Shown piece after piece: positions 46,543 through 58,326 of a stretch of 64,000 nucleotides of DNA (positions within the stretch are counted from its first letter, which is position 1; each line of letters starts with the position of its first letter). The notes under the pieces are model-generated. The model had not been told where the DNA came from. It did no database searches and worked only from the letters and a program-made list of their open reading frames with translations. Origin of the DNA: Carnegiea gigantea (lineage: Eukaryota > Streptophyta > Magnoliopsida > Caryophyllales > Cactaceae); assembly GCA_029747015.1 (NCBI GenBank), contig JAKOGI010000080.1, forward strand, positions 840,501 through 904,500, written 5' to 3'. The translations under genes were made by a program, and so were the position numbers.

Positions 46543-47573
46543 TAATATTATTATTTTCAAAAAAATTGTCCTTTTTTGAGATAAAAGAGATGAAGCTGTC
46601 AACCCAAACCGTGAAAGCTTGATAAGTCCGATGAGTGGTGGTTGTAGAAAGGAGAGAGAAAGGGCTGAAAGAGAGTGAGTAGCTTCCAAGCAATGAACTG
46701 CAGCCACCATTGGGTTCGCCGTCTGCCAGCGAGCCTCATGGCGGCGACGGTTGTTCCGATCTGGGCAGCGAAGTGCCTGGGAAAGTGGCATGCTATTGAG
46801 GCTGGTAAGAAAGACGTTGAGGGTATGGCATAGCATGACGAGTAATAAAATGGCATAATCATTCAACATGAACCATCAAACTGCTCAATCAATGCACTTC
46901 TACGCAAAGCAATAACCTGAATTACTCTTCATTAAATGAAAAAATAAAAATCTATGAATGTATATAAAGTGAATGGCTTCTTTGAATGGCATTGTTAAGC
47001 ATTTAAATTTAAATCTAATAAACCATAGCAACCTCGTACACTATATATCATCTTAAAAGTGGTGTGTATATCTGCTAAGTTATTAATTAGCTAATGGCTT
47101 TGAATTTTGACTAAATCTTCTCTAATTCCCCACGTCACTGCCGATATTCATGTGCAACAAAAATCTCAAAATGAGATCATTGCAATTAACAATGGGCTAT
47201 CTACTGGATAGAATTCCTGACCTAGAACAACAAACATGTTGGATCGATCTTAAATTTAGAGCCTTAGGGGCATGAGATGTTTTTTTTTTTTTTTTTTTGG
47301 GATCAAGGTTCAACCACAAAGAGTAATATATAATATAATTACAATATAAAGAGAAATATGAAAATTGAATTTGCGACTTTATATATATATTAAGATATTA
47401 GTTTTAGCTATTAGGCCAAGATTCTTATTGGCTTAGAAGGCATGAAATGTGATGTTAAAAGAGGAAATTTAGGAGTAACATATAGTGTGAATTTAAAAAA
47501 GAAAATAAGGAACGATTTTTTCATTTAATTATTAAATATTTCATATGTTAATTTTTTGCCATTGATAGTAAAT

Positions 47574-48341
47574 AGACCCGATCAACGGGCCGAGGATCCG
47601 CCCGACCCGTGCCGACCGGAACCTCAAAAATGAGGGTCAGGGTTGGCTTTTTTTGTCTCCGACCTGGCCCGACCCTCAAATTAAGGGTACCTGATTATGA
47701 TGAGGGTCGAGTTTGGGTAAAAGTTTTGAACCACTGACCCTCACTTTTTTAAAAAAATAAAAATAAAAATGAAAATAAAAATAAGATACTTTTGATTTCA
47801 TTTGTTCAAAACTTTTTCGCTTTCACTTTCCTATCTACCCTTAGCATATTCCTCGCATTCACCGCACCAAATATCACTGGTTCGTAACCTTCTAACACTC
47901 ATATCTGATGTTTGGAGCACCAGATCTCACTGGTTCGTCATCTTCTATCGCTCCTCTCTGATATTTGGAGTAGACCGAGTAGTCATTTTAGTGAACTAAT
48001 CGGTCTATTGGTTTAATGACTAAATTAGGCATTAGAATGTTTGTAGTTGCGATTCGATTAATCAAAGCATTATATTATAGGTTTGACTTTTTATTTTGTA
48101 AGATATTTAATTTTGACCTTTATAATAAAAAGAAAACTTAGAGAAAATTTTTATTTTCTATATTGGGAGGTTTGTGGGTCGGGTCAGACCTAATGACCAT
48201 AGGGTACCCGCAGAGTCAGGGTCAGGGATATGCTAACTCGCATGACGGACGGATAGCTAGGTTTAGGGTTGAGAAAATTCTATTTGCCGACTCTCATGAC
48301 CCGACCATCAACCTGACCCGACCCTCAATTTGATCAGGTCT
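47574..48341. mobile_element. Non-autonomous element with AGACCYGATCAA ends
   Basis: Left end AGACCCGATCAACGGG and right end (reverse complement) AGACCTGATCAAATTG are terminal inverted repeats. AAT occurs on both sides (47571-47573, 48342-48344). Subterminal regions are rich in GACCCGACC/GGGTCAGGGT motifs. The core is AT-rich, with no transposase. Confidence 0.65.
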
Positions 48342-49920
48342 AATGGTAAAATAATTCTACTACTAGTGTTAGACTTGCTAATGTTTTATAATTCTGATTA
48401 TGAAATGGAAGAGTTATAACACTTGTAATATTACTAAAATACTAAATTAGACTAACATGTATAAATTATAATATGCACGCTTGTTCTTTATCCTCAATCT
48501 CAATTGTTCATGCACCTTCATCTCGTATCGATGGCAAAAGATAGTTGTAGACCTTTTAGGATCTTGATTTCATCATTTTTTGTATTACTGAATATTTTTC
48601 CTATTTTATCATTTTTAGTATTGCTTGAAAGTGTTAGAGTTTACGAAGGATATGATTCAGAATAAGAAACTATGAAGGGATATAATTAAGATCTTGGATC
48701 ATAGAGAGATAGACAGTAGTTGTCCTTTGGTTGCCGCAGTGTAGAATTTGTCTTTATCTGTCACTGGATATTTTCCTATTTTTCATATGTTGTGTTTGTA
48801 TGCAAGTAGTACCTTCATCTGAAAAGAGATAATATTAGCCTACATTTGTTTTTTAAGGTATAATACTTTTCTCTACTATATCGTCTTTATGTTGTACATA
48901 ATTACTGTGACTTGTTTTATTAGTATTTTTAGTTCATTCCCCACCGCTTATCTTTAATTTCTTCTTTAAAATATTTTCATAAAATCTTCTTTTGTGGGTC
49001 TGTTGGAATCAAGCTCTCTACAGGCAAAGGTTTTTGTAGAGATAATATTGCATACATCTAAATCTCCTCAAAATTTTCGAAAGTGAAACTCACACTAAGA
49101 GGTGTTGTTATTGTTACAGTATTACTATTCTTCATTCAAATAGCATATTCTCTTATTAATTACTAATTCCATTATGTTGCATTGCATTACACCTTATCAA
49201 ACATAACATGAATTCTACATACAACATTTTAACATATTTTTAAGTAGGAGGATTTATAACCGCAATAAATTTTCATATATAATTTTGATAATTAGACATA
49301 CTTATCTCATTAAAAATTAACAATACGAAGAGATAAGAAATTGTAAGGCACTGTGTAAACAACGGGCCATAAGACAATGATGACTCGATCAGTACTCAGG
49401 TGTAATCTCTCGTGTCTTTTACTTACTAATGATTGTTTTATACTGATGTTTAAGGGTTGTTTGCATTTTTCATTTGACATTGTTATTTTATGGGCTCACA
49501 ATTGGAATCAGCCTCGTTACGAGCAAAGATGTCGGTAGTGATAAGACTGCTTACATCCGAATCTCCCAAGATTCTTGAAAACAGAACCTTTATTGGGAGG
49601 TGATGATGATGATTTTATCGGCTCACACTACCATACACACCCTACTTAACACCCCCCCCCCCAAAAAAAGCAAAAAGGGTAGACAATTCACATAATTACC
49701 GGTCCGATCAGAAGCATTCGCCCAACACCAGTAATCCCCCAAATTATACGCCATCCTCTCTGATTGAACCCTAATTTTAGCAAAGAGCACTTCTGGGCAG
49801 ACTGAGACTGAATCACAGCAAGCAAGCAACAATTACAAGCCCCCTTTTCTCTCTCATATCATTTGCAGAACAACGGGGAACTCCATTTACTCCCGGATTT
49901 GCATCCGAAGGCCAAAGAAA

Positions 49921-52900
49921 ATGGCCGATTTTGGAGGAAACGTTTCGATTTCCACCTCCCCGTTTCAGCCCTCTAAACCCTCAGATTCGACGGACGAGTT
50001 GCCCCCTCAGCTTTCGCTCTCCTCTGATCAGTTCCGCAACTGTTCTCGTGCTCTTCAACTCTTCAATGAGAAATTGCAGAATCCTGGGCTTATTAGGGAT
50101 GAGTTTAGGTCTCTTCAGGTATTTTGATTCACTTTAACTTTGATTTTTCATGCCTAATATTGTTAGATTTGAAATGGGTATTTGAGATTCCTGGAGAAAT
50201 TGATCTCCATCTTCCTGGGTTTCTTCTTTCTGGGTCATAAGTTTTACACAGTCATGTAGGATTTAGGGTATAATTTGAGGCCAAGCTGGTAGTTGATGTC
50301 TTTGGTATTATCAATTTTGAAGGTCAAACTTATGGTAAAATTCGATGGTCAAACTTAGACATTGGATGACAAGTATAAGCTGAAGTAGGAAAAAAGGTCT
50401 CTAGCTTTATGTACAAACTGATGTCTTGGGTAACAACTGCCTAGTACTGTGCACTAGTCAGTCTCAAGGAAATGTTGTATACGTGTTGAGCTTCCTAGGT
50501 CTTACTAGGTGTGGGATCCATATTGTGTGCAGTTGTTGCCATATTAAGAAATGACATGGCCTTAGGTGATCTTCTGAACTCTTCAAGCCTTTTTTGGATA
50601 CTGCATTGCATTCATAAGTAATCACTGGCCCACATGGCCTTAGGTGAAGCTTCTATGCCTAATTGCTGAAGTACATTTCACTACTTCTTCCATGAACCCA
50701 TTTCATCTGTAGGTAGGTTTACTTTCTGCGTCAGTCTGTGTCCGTTACTTAGAGGAGGATGCTAAACTTTCTCCTACTTATGGGAATCATCTACCCAAGT
50801 TTTTTAGGCATTTTTTGAAGTTATTTTTGGTTCGGGTCACCTATATTTTTTTTGCTCCCAAGGTGGGGGTTGTGTAAATGTGCTCTGTGGATTGCTGTAT
50901 ACATGTATGGAGGGTCTGGAAGATTGACCAACAGTGAAGAAACGGAAAGGCGGTAATCTAGTTTCTTCTAAGCAAGATGTGCCTTATCTTCAATAGGCGC
51001 CTTCGTAACATTCAATCATGTGCAATCTGAACAAAGATTCCGCACACCATTCCGCTAATTATAATATTTCATGGGGCATGATTTGTGTTAATGTGGATTT
51101 TTTTTTTGGGGGGTGGGTGGGGGTGAAGAACCCCTTACACCATGTGTGGAAGGATACAGCATAATGAATTGTAGAATTTGTTCAATTTTCCTGTGTTGAC
51201 TACATTACACTCTACAAAACTTAACATTGGAGTAGGTTTTTCTGGGGCACTAGATTTATGCTTCATCGGTCTATCATAAAAGCATGTTAACCAAGATTGT
51301 CAGAGTCAGTACCATTCACGGATTTAGTTTTTAAGCTTCTCGTCCCTTGAAATAAAGTAGTTTTATGTGATAAGCCTTTGATGAGCAGCTGATAGTTTAT
51401 CACTTTCTAGAAGGTGCCATAGCTCCGCCTTTGATGTTATAAAGAAAGAGGGCCCATCATTTGTCGACAGTGTAATCTATCTACAGTCATTTGTTGCTTA
51501 TCGAGTTTCATTCGCTTTGATCTGGTTCCTATGCCAAGGTCATAAGATTGCTCCTTCGAATGCAGGAAAAAAGAATCACAACATCTGAAATGGCAAGCCA
51601 GTGTGCTGTTGCTATTGACCAGGTCAATTTGAGCAAAAATCGCTATCCTGATGTTTTACCATGTAAATTTCTTTGCACACTGTCTAAAGGGTCTTGTACT
51701 CTGTGGTTCTACTGTCTTCTCAAATGAAGAATACGTCAGTAGCTTATTTTGTTATTCTCAGTCGACAGCACCAGAGTTGTTCTGAACTCATGTAAGGATT
51801 ACAGGCCGTCAGCCAGGGGTTACATCAATGCAAGCTTTGTTAAAGTGAGTGAGTGTACTCTGCCATTACTTATATTAAACCTATGTAGTTGTTGCGTAGT
51901 TCTTGTATTGATTGTGACATTCGCGTCTCGTATCACTTTTAATCCCCTTTTTACATCTGTATTTCTCTCTTATGCAGACTCCGGTGGAAAGTTCTGCCCA
52001 ATTTATAGCCACACAAGGTCCACTACCGCACACATTTGAAGATTTTTGGGAAATGGTGTTCCAGTATCGATGCCCTGCAATTGTGATGCTTACACGGCTC
52101 GTTGATGGTTTCAAGGTACTTGGCTGTGAATAGTGTAAGATATCTTAAGTTATGTGACCTCAGACACTTATCTTTGTGACTGAGAAGCAAGGCAGGGATC
52201 AGTTTTCTCTAAGCTGGTAATAGAAACTAGGTTCCCCCCCCCCCCAGACAAACGACTCCAATACTTGATTTCTTCGTCAAAAGGTATATACCGGCATATT
52301 TCAAACGAGAACTGGTAATAGATAGTAAGCATTTGATTACTTTTCATCCAATCATTCTCTGCCTTTGTCCCATCAAGCAAGGTTATTGGTTGATGAGCCA
52401 TTATTACATGGACAAAGGTTCTTATCATGGATGCTTTTTTTTGGCCGGCGTTTTCTTTTTTTTGGGGGGGGGGGGGGGAAGAGACGTTTGATGGGGGATC
52501 ATTGTGGTTCTACCTTCTTTTTTGATCTGTGATAATCTTCCTTTCTTTCTTCTGCTGTAACAATCTTTATTTCTAATTTCATGTGTTGGATTGGAATTTT
52601 AATGCAGATGGTGAAATGTGGCAACTATTTTGAAGCAGAGGATGGCCCTAGGGAGTTTGGTAACATTTCTGTCATCACAAAATCAATACAAACAACTAAC
52701 AACTCTTTAGTGCTGCGTCATCAAGAAGTGACCAAGGCAGAGGTAGGGTTTTTAAATGTCAGGAAACATGGTCCACTGTCAAAGTATTGTCCAAAAAACA
52801 ACAATCGTACAAATATTGCACAAAATGGAATGTAGGTCGATGCAGTGCCCTTAGGGCAAGTTTATGGGATGTCACTGGGTGAATAATGGACATGGATGTG

Positions 52901-54356
52901 GAAATAGTATTTGTAAGCTAATGACAGAAAACAATGAGATATTTGACAATCATGACTCAAAAATGAGATTTGCTGCTAGGCTGGATCAAGTGGATCAAAG
53001 TTCATTGCACCCATGGCTTATAGTAACTGGAGGGTGAGGGGTGTTGAAGCAGCTCAATATTACTATTGAATACAGCTAGTTCTTTCTAATACTGGATTGT
53101 TCAGGAACTTATATCGATTGGTTTTTCCCCGCTCCCTTCAACTCAAATGTTTTCAAGTATTGAGATTTCCAGCATTGGAAATTTAGTGAAACATCTGATG
53201 CAACTAGTCCTTAATATATTTTGGAGGTCAAGTTGGCAAGTTTTGTGGTTTGAGTCATAAGATTATGCTGGAGTTTCTGCAACATGGCTATCTAAAAATT
53301 GGAAGCATCCAGTTATGAGATTCCACTGGAAATGGGTGCATAATGAAAGACCTAAAGTTACTATGAAACTTGTCGATTGTAACTTTTATAAAGTTATACT
53401 GTTACTAAAACAATTTGATTGAATTGAAATATAAGCTTTTGCTGTGTAGCACTTGTCATGTGCGAAGGTGATGGAATCACTAACCCTCACATTTGTGTGT
53501 CACTGTTGTTGCAGTCAGAACAGCCACCACTATCTGTCTTGCATATTCAATATCCAGACTGGCCAGATCATGGTGTCCCCCGGACAACATTAGCTGTTCG
53601 AGAGATCTTCAAAAGAACATATCGGCTATCCACCGGTCTGGGCCCGATAGTGGTACACTGCAGGTTGATCTCAGCTCATACCTTAACTGATGCTGAATGA
53701 AGCAATGATTGACCCCCCTCATACATTCATTTTCCTTTGCTCAGTGCAGGAATTGGGCGTACTGGAACGTACTGCACGATTCATGATACAATCCAGAGAA
53801 TTCTTGCCGGAGATGTGACTGCTTTAGATGTTGCTAAGACTGTTGAGATCTTCAGATCCCAGCGAATTGGAATGGTTCAGACACTGGTATTGTCTTTATA
53901 TCTATGTTAAAACAGGTCCACCCCTAATATATGTTTGATTTCTCTGGTATTTGTATTTTGTATATTGTTGACTATTAGAACACTTGGATACTGTAGACAT
54001 GGTTGGGGAAAACAAATAATTAGTTTGTCAGAAGGGTCAAAGGGTTTGCTGTGTGCCATTCTTCTTGGAGGGTGTAGTAGTTGCAATTGTGAAAGGCCGA
54101 TATATTAGTTATGATGTTGGTTATGTTACTTTTGTTTGATTTGATATGATATGATCTGAAAATTTTAGTAGAGATGTGAATTTTTTTGCATAGCCCTTAA
54201 GTTTCTGTAGAGCTCAAAGTGTAGAAAGAGAGGAAGACTTGTCTAATCTTTATGGATATATTTTATTTTTGCTAGGACCAATATGAGTACTGCTATCAGG
54301 TTGTTGTGGATGAACTGGAGGAGCTCATTTCAGGATACAATGCTGAAAAGAAGTAG
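49921..54356 (+). CDS. PTP1: Classical protein tyrosine phosphatase PTP1, eight exons
   Basis: Exons are 49921-50118, 51566-51662, 51762-51844, 51978-52115, 52608-52742, 53515-53663, 53745-53886 and 54276-54356; all are GT-AG and the joined frame gives 340 aa, the length I recall for Arabidopsis PTP1 (At1g71860). It removes phosphate from phosphotyrosine, in plants chiefly from MAP kinases such as MPK6, in cytosol and nucleus. The N-terminal 40 residues are Ser/Pro-rich and divergent. The catalytic domain shows [35 protein letters not shown], the WPD loop ([10 protein letters not shown], acid Asp about 235) and the signature [10 protein letters not shown] (nucleophile Cys about 266, Arg about 272). 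Intron 6 interrupts the signature just after the Cys codon. All key residues are intact. AATAAA at 55189 is a possible distal poly(A) signal. Confidence 0.95.
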
Positions 54357-57300
54357 CTAAAAGGTGTGTCGATTCCCTTATTGCCATAATGTTGAACTCC
54401 ACCCTTACCAAGCTCATATCCTTTTTTCTGTTTCCGTTCGTAGATCATTGGAACATGGTGTGCAATATTTGTTGTGAACCCTGCAAAAATTGATTTTTAC
54501 GCTGCCGTTTTTGTTGCGTGCTTGCTGCATCGAAGAACTGGTGTCCAAGATAGATTTATGCAAGATTTCTAAGGAGAATTTTTGCAAATTCCAAGATTTT
54601 AAGTTCTACCCAATGCTTGAGGAGAGTCTGATGGATGCTTTAACCTCCCCTCCCCCCCCAAAAAAGGCGCTGATGTCATTCTGAAAAATTCATGATCTTG
54701 TATCATCTGTTAATTTGCAAATATTTTTGAATGACTTGTCCTTTTTCTCAATTACTTCTGTTTGTGTGAAATTCAGTTTGGATTGTTGAAATATTGATGG
54801 TTTTGATGCAACTTGTTACTCCTATAGTCATCATTTGAGCTAACCTGTTAATCTAAACCGTAGATAGATACGGCCGCATGGGTCCAGCTTCAGTGGGGTC
54901 CGTGCTGACGTTTGCAGTGTAAGCTGGGATTGCATTTGGGCTGCTACACTTGATTCCCTGTGAGTTGAGAGCCAATTTTACCTCAAGGGGAAGGAGACTA
55001 TGTATATTAGTAAACCACGGGATGTTATGCTTGATTTACACAGAACTGTACCTTTTTGTCCCCAGTAAAATGAGTTTGTAAGCGATCCACTGTATTGAAT
55101 TGAAATGTAATATAACCGTAAATGAAATATTAAATAAGCACTATTGTAAAATTTTACACCCATTGTATTGATCTAAAGTCAAGAGTATAAATAAAGTGTA
55201 AAAAAGCCTCTTGGTTCTTAAGATGCCAGATACTTCAGAATATGCTTAATCTTCCCAAAACATACTCAAACAAGAACGTCCACAACTCTCGCTCGAAGGA
55301 ATGTATACTGATGACTGATGAGTGTCATAGAAGCATCAATAATGGTTGATGACATGGACACAAATTGCAGTCTATTCCAAATCAGCTAAAGTTTCAATAA
55401 GGAAAGTGTCCTGCTTTTGACTTCCTGGTGCCACTGAGGACAGTTTCCTCCAGTCTTTTCATTGCTTTATTAATGCCGTTTTTGTCATCCTTGGCCGGGT
55501 CTCTCCTTAAGGTCCAGAAACAATGATGATGACGGGTACTCATAAAAGAAACATGAACAGTACTGGATAAAAGAGAGATGAGATATCCCACCATCTTATT
55601 TTATTCTATAAGGAAGGTCAAAAGTTCAAAAGTTACATTCTCTTGTAAGCATGTAACAGTTAAATTAATCGATGTTAGAATTTATGGCAGCTTTTATCTA
55701 TAAATTTGGACTTTCAATTTTAGAAATTGTTAATAATTAAAAGTCTACATTCTCTCATCGCTTTCCTCGTATTGTTTAAATTTGAACATTTTCTATTCTT
55801 TTAGGTCTAAAGATGACTCTACTAAAAAAAAGGGAAAAAAAAAGAAGGCTAAAAATAATACATTATATAAAAAAGAACACTAGAAAAATTAATCAAAGTT
55901 CGGAATGGAAATTATTGAGAATGGGTAGTTTCTTATTTGTTGTTGGGATTTATTCTATTGGGAGTTTTAACTTTAGAGAATCATATTCTATAGTCTTCAA
56001 TAAAAAGTATTCAATTTTAAATAGTAACCAGAACTATTATCCGTGTGATGCAAAGATTGGGTTAGATAACATGTTAATATACTTGGTCAACGATGTTGTT
56101 TTCATTGTTAAGATTTATTTTATTGGTTAAATGCTTTTTGTATCCATATATATATTTTTTAGCTTTATGCATGTGCCAATTCATATATGAGTAAATATCT
56201 ATGAATGACATTTCTAAATAACTAATTAGAGAAGAGATGAAAAGCCTCACGGATTCTCCAAAAGAGAAAAAATAAAAAAAAGTTGTATAAATGTTCAAAA
56301 ATAAAACAAACCAAATATAGTTAATGTCATAACGAATAGAGTTATGATACCTAACAAAAGTATAATGATCACTCAATTTTATATATAGTTATATAATATA
56401 ATATAATAGATAACTATTTTAGTATCATGATATGAAAAACTATTTATTAATTATTGGGGTATTAAAAGTCATCATATAATTCATAATAACAGCATCATAA
56501 TGGGTCCTATTGCCCATGAGTCATCAAAACTAGCCAATAATAATCCATCATTAACACAGTAGCTTTTTCCCTGCGGACACTCAAGCAGTTTAATTTTTTT
56601 AGTTTTGTGAAACCTTTCTAATTTTGTTATTTCTGGTAAAAGGCATTGTCTACATTGCTTGTACATGGGGCCATTCTTTGGTAGGAAACTTACATGTTGA
56701 TCAACACCAAGTAGATAGAGAAACTTTTGACATATTCGATGTTAGGACTTAGGCGTTATGAATATTGATTTATGTGATACTAGTTACTTAAATTGTTATT
56801 TTTTTCTAAAATTATTGTCAAAAATTTAGTAAAATGTAAACATATTTCATTTGTTTCATTAAATTTATAAAACTGGTCAAGCATGATGTACTTTGACAAA
56901 TAATTTAAAAGACAAATATAATAAGCTTAAAAAATTTGAAAAAGCGCTCTAATAATTTGTACATTTTGTTTGTATATTTATAATTCAATCAACTTCACCC
57001 AAAAAATAATGGTAAAAATATACTTTCTTTGACCGATTTTGATAATTTTTATGGAATAAATGACTTTTTTTATGTAAAATAAAGAGTTATTAAATTAAAC
57101 ATATATTTAATAACTGTTCCACGTTTTGGTATGATTCGGCCTTTGAACATACCACATTTTTTTAGAAAATATTTTAAAATGAGGCTGCTTGCCTGCTTCA
57201 TTTAGGATAAGTCTTTTTGTTTTTTTTCCCCCCCTTAAAAAGAAACTTACTTAAGATAAGCTATGATACTTGGATGGAATTAAAAATAGACTAATAGTTC

Positions 57301-58326
57301 AGAAGTAATCTTGGTCGTATTGTACACGCGCCGAAGCGCGAGTTGGGTAGGAATGGGAATGTCAAATGGTCAAAGGAAGGTGAAAAAAGAAGCGGAATTG
57401 ATGAAAAATTTGGGTCTGCTGTTTGACTCTCTGTCTCTCTCTGTCTCTCTCAGCTCGCTTTGTGTTCGGCGCAGACTGAGAGAGAGAAAGAGGAGAGAGA
57501 AAGAGGGGGTCTCTCTCCCATTCAACACTATCTTCTTGCGGACCTTGTGAACTGGGGTGCATTTCATTTTGATTGGAAGAAACTAAACAGCCAAAAAAAA
57601 ATAGTGTGCAGTTTTGAAAGACCCTCATTCAGCTGCCTGTGTTGCTCTTTCTGTTCTCTCAAAATTATTTTCACTACTTACCATCACAATCCATCCATCC
57701 TCGTCTTCGTCGCCGTTTATTTCACTCACTTCCTTGTGGGATTTTACTGGGAAGACCCCCCCCCAAAAAAAAGAAAAAGAGAAGAGAATCTTTTTGTGTT
57801 CCCACCGATCCAACTTTCTGCTGGGTAAGCTTCCTCTCTCTAAATTATTTGTCTGTTATTGTGTTTATAATCTTGTACTCTGCCTTTTGCTTTCTGGGTT
57901 TGTTATAGATTTTGATAAATTGATTGTTTGACAGTTTTCTATGTGGCTCGTTTTGTATTTAGCCCATTGTCCTATATTTTTAAAGTTTATTGGTTGCCCA
58001 TGTTTTTTGTTGCTGATATTTTCCTTGAAATTGGGATTTTGTAGGATTGGATGGTGTTTTAGTAGATGGGTATTGCTTGTGCTAGACTTGCAGCTCTGGT
58101 ATTGGAGTTTCAGTGGTGCAATCTCGGGGTTTTAGTAGTTTTTTCAATCCGACAGATTGTGACTAGCAAAAGTGAAGAATAAGAACCCTTCTAAAAGCAT
58201 TGTGGTAGATCACTAATCAGTATTGTGGTTGTGTTGATTTTGGTGGATTTGATTGGGTGGGCTTTACTCAAGGAGTTTCTGTTACTGTATGCAAAGTTAA
58301 GTGTAGTTGCGTTTACTGTATAAAGA
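54357..58326. other. Intergenic region and 5' leader of the PSI1-like gene
   Basis: The PTP1 3' UTR is at the left; 55200-57300 is AT-rich without a gene. The stretch 57420-57825 is rich in TC/GAGA runs and is probably the transcribed leader of the next gene, with a likely donor CTGG|GTAAGC at 57825 marking a 5' UTR intron that would end before 58327. A C-run followed by an A-run lies at 57756-57772. Confidence 0.45.

Larger units (their letters stand above)
45901..49920. other. Intergenic region between the PORR and PTP genes
   Basis: The PORR promoter lies at the left. A 22-C run sits at 46172-46193. A Stowaway-like MITE is at 46324-46542 and another inverted-repeat element at 47574-48341. 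A small GC-rich island at 46600-46840 has open frames on both strands but matches nothing I recognise. The right end is the promoter and leader of the PTP gene, with an 11-C plus A-run at 49652-49669. Confidence 0.5.

Noticed and set aside
57311..57931. Several overlapping small frames before the PSI1-like gene
   Set aside because: They lie in TC/GA-rich leader sequence with no recognisable protein; they are better explained as 5' UTR.
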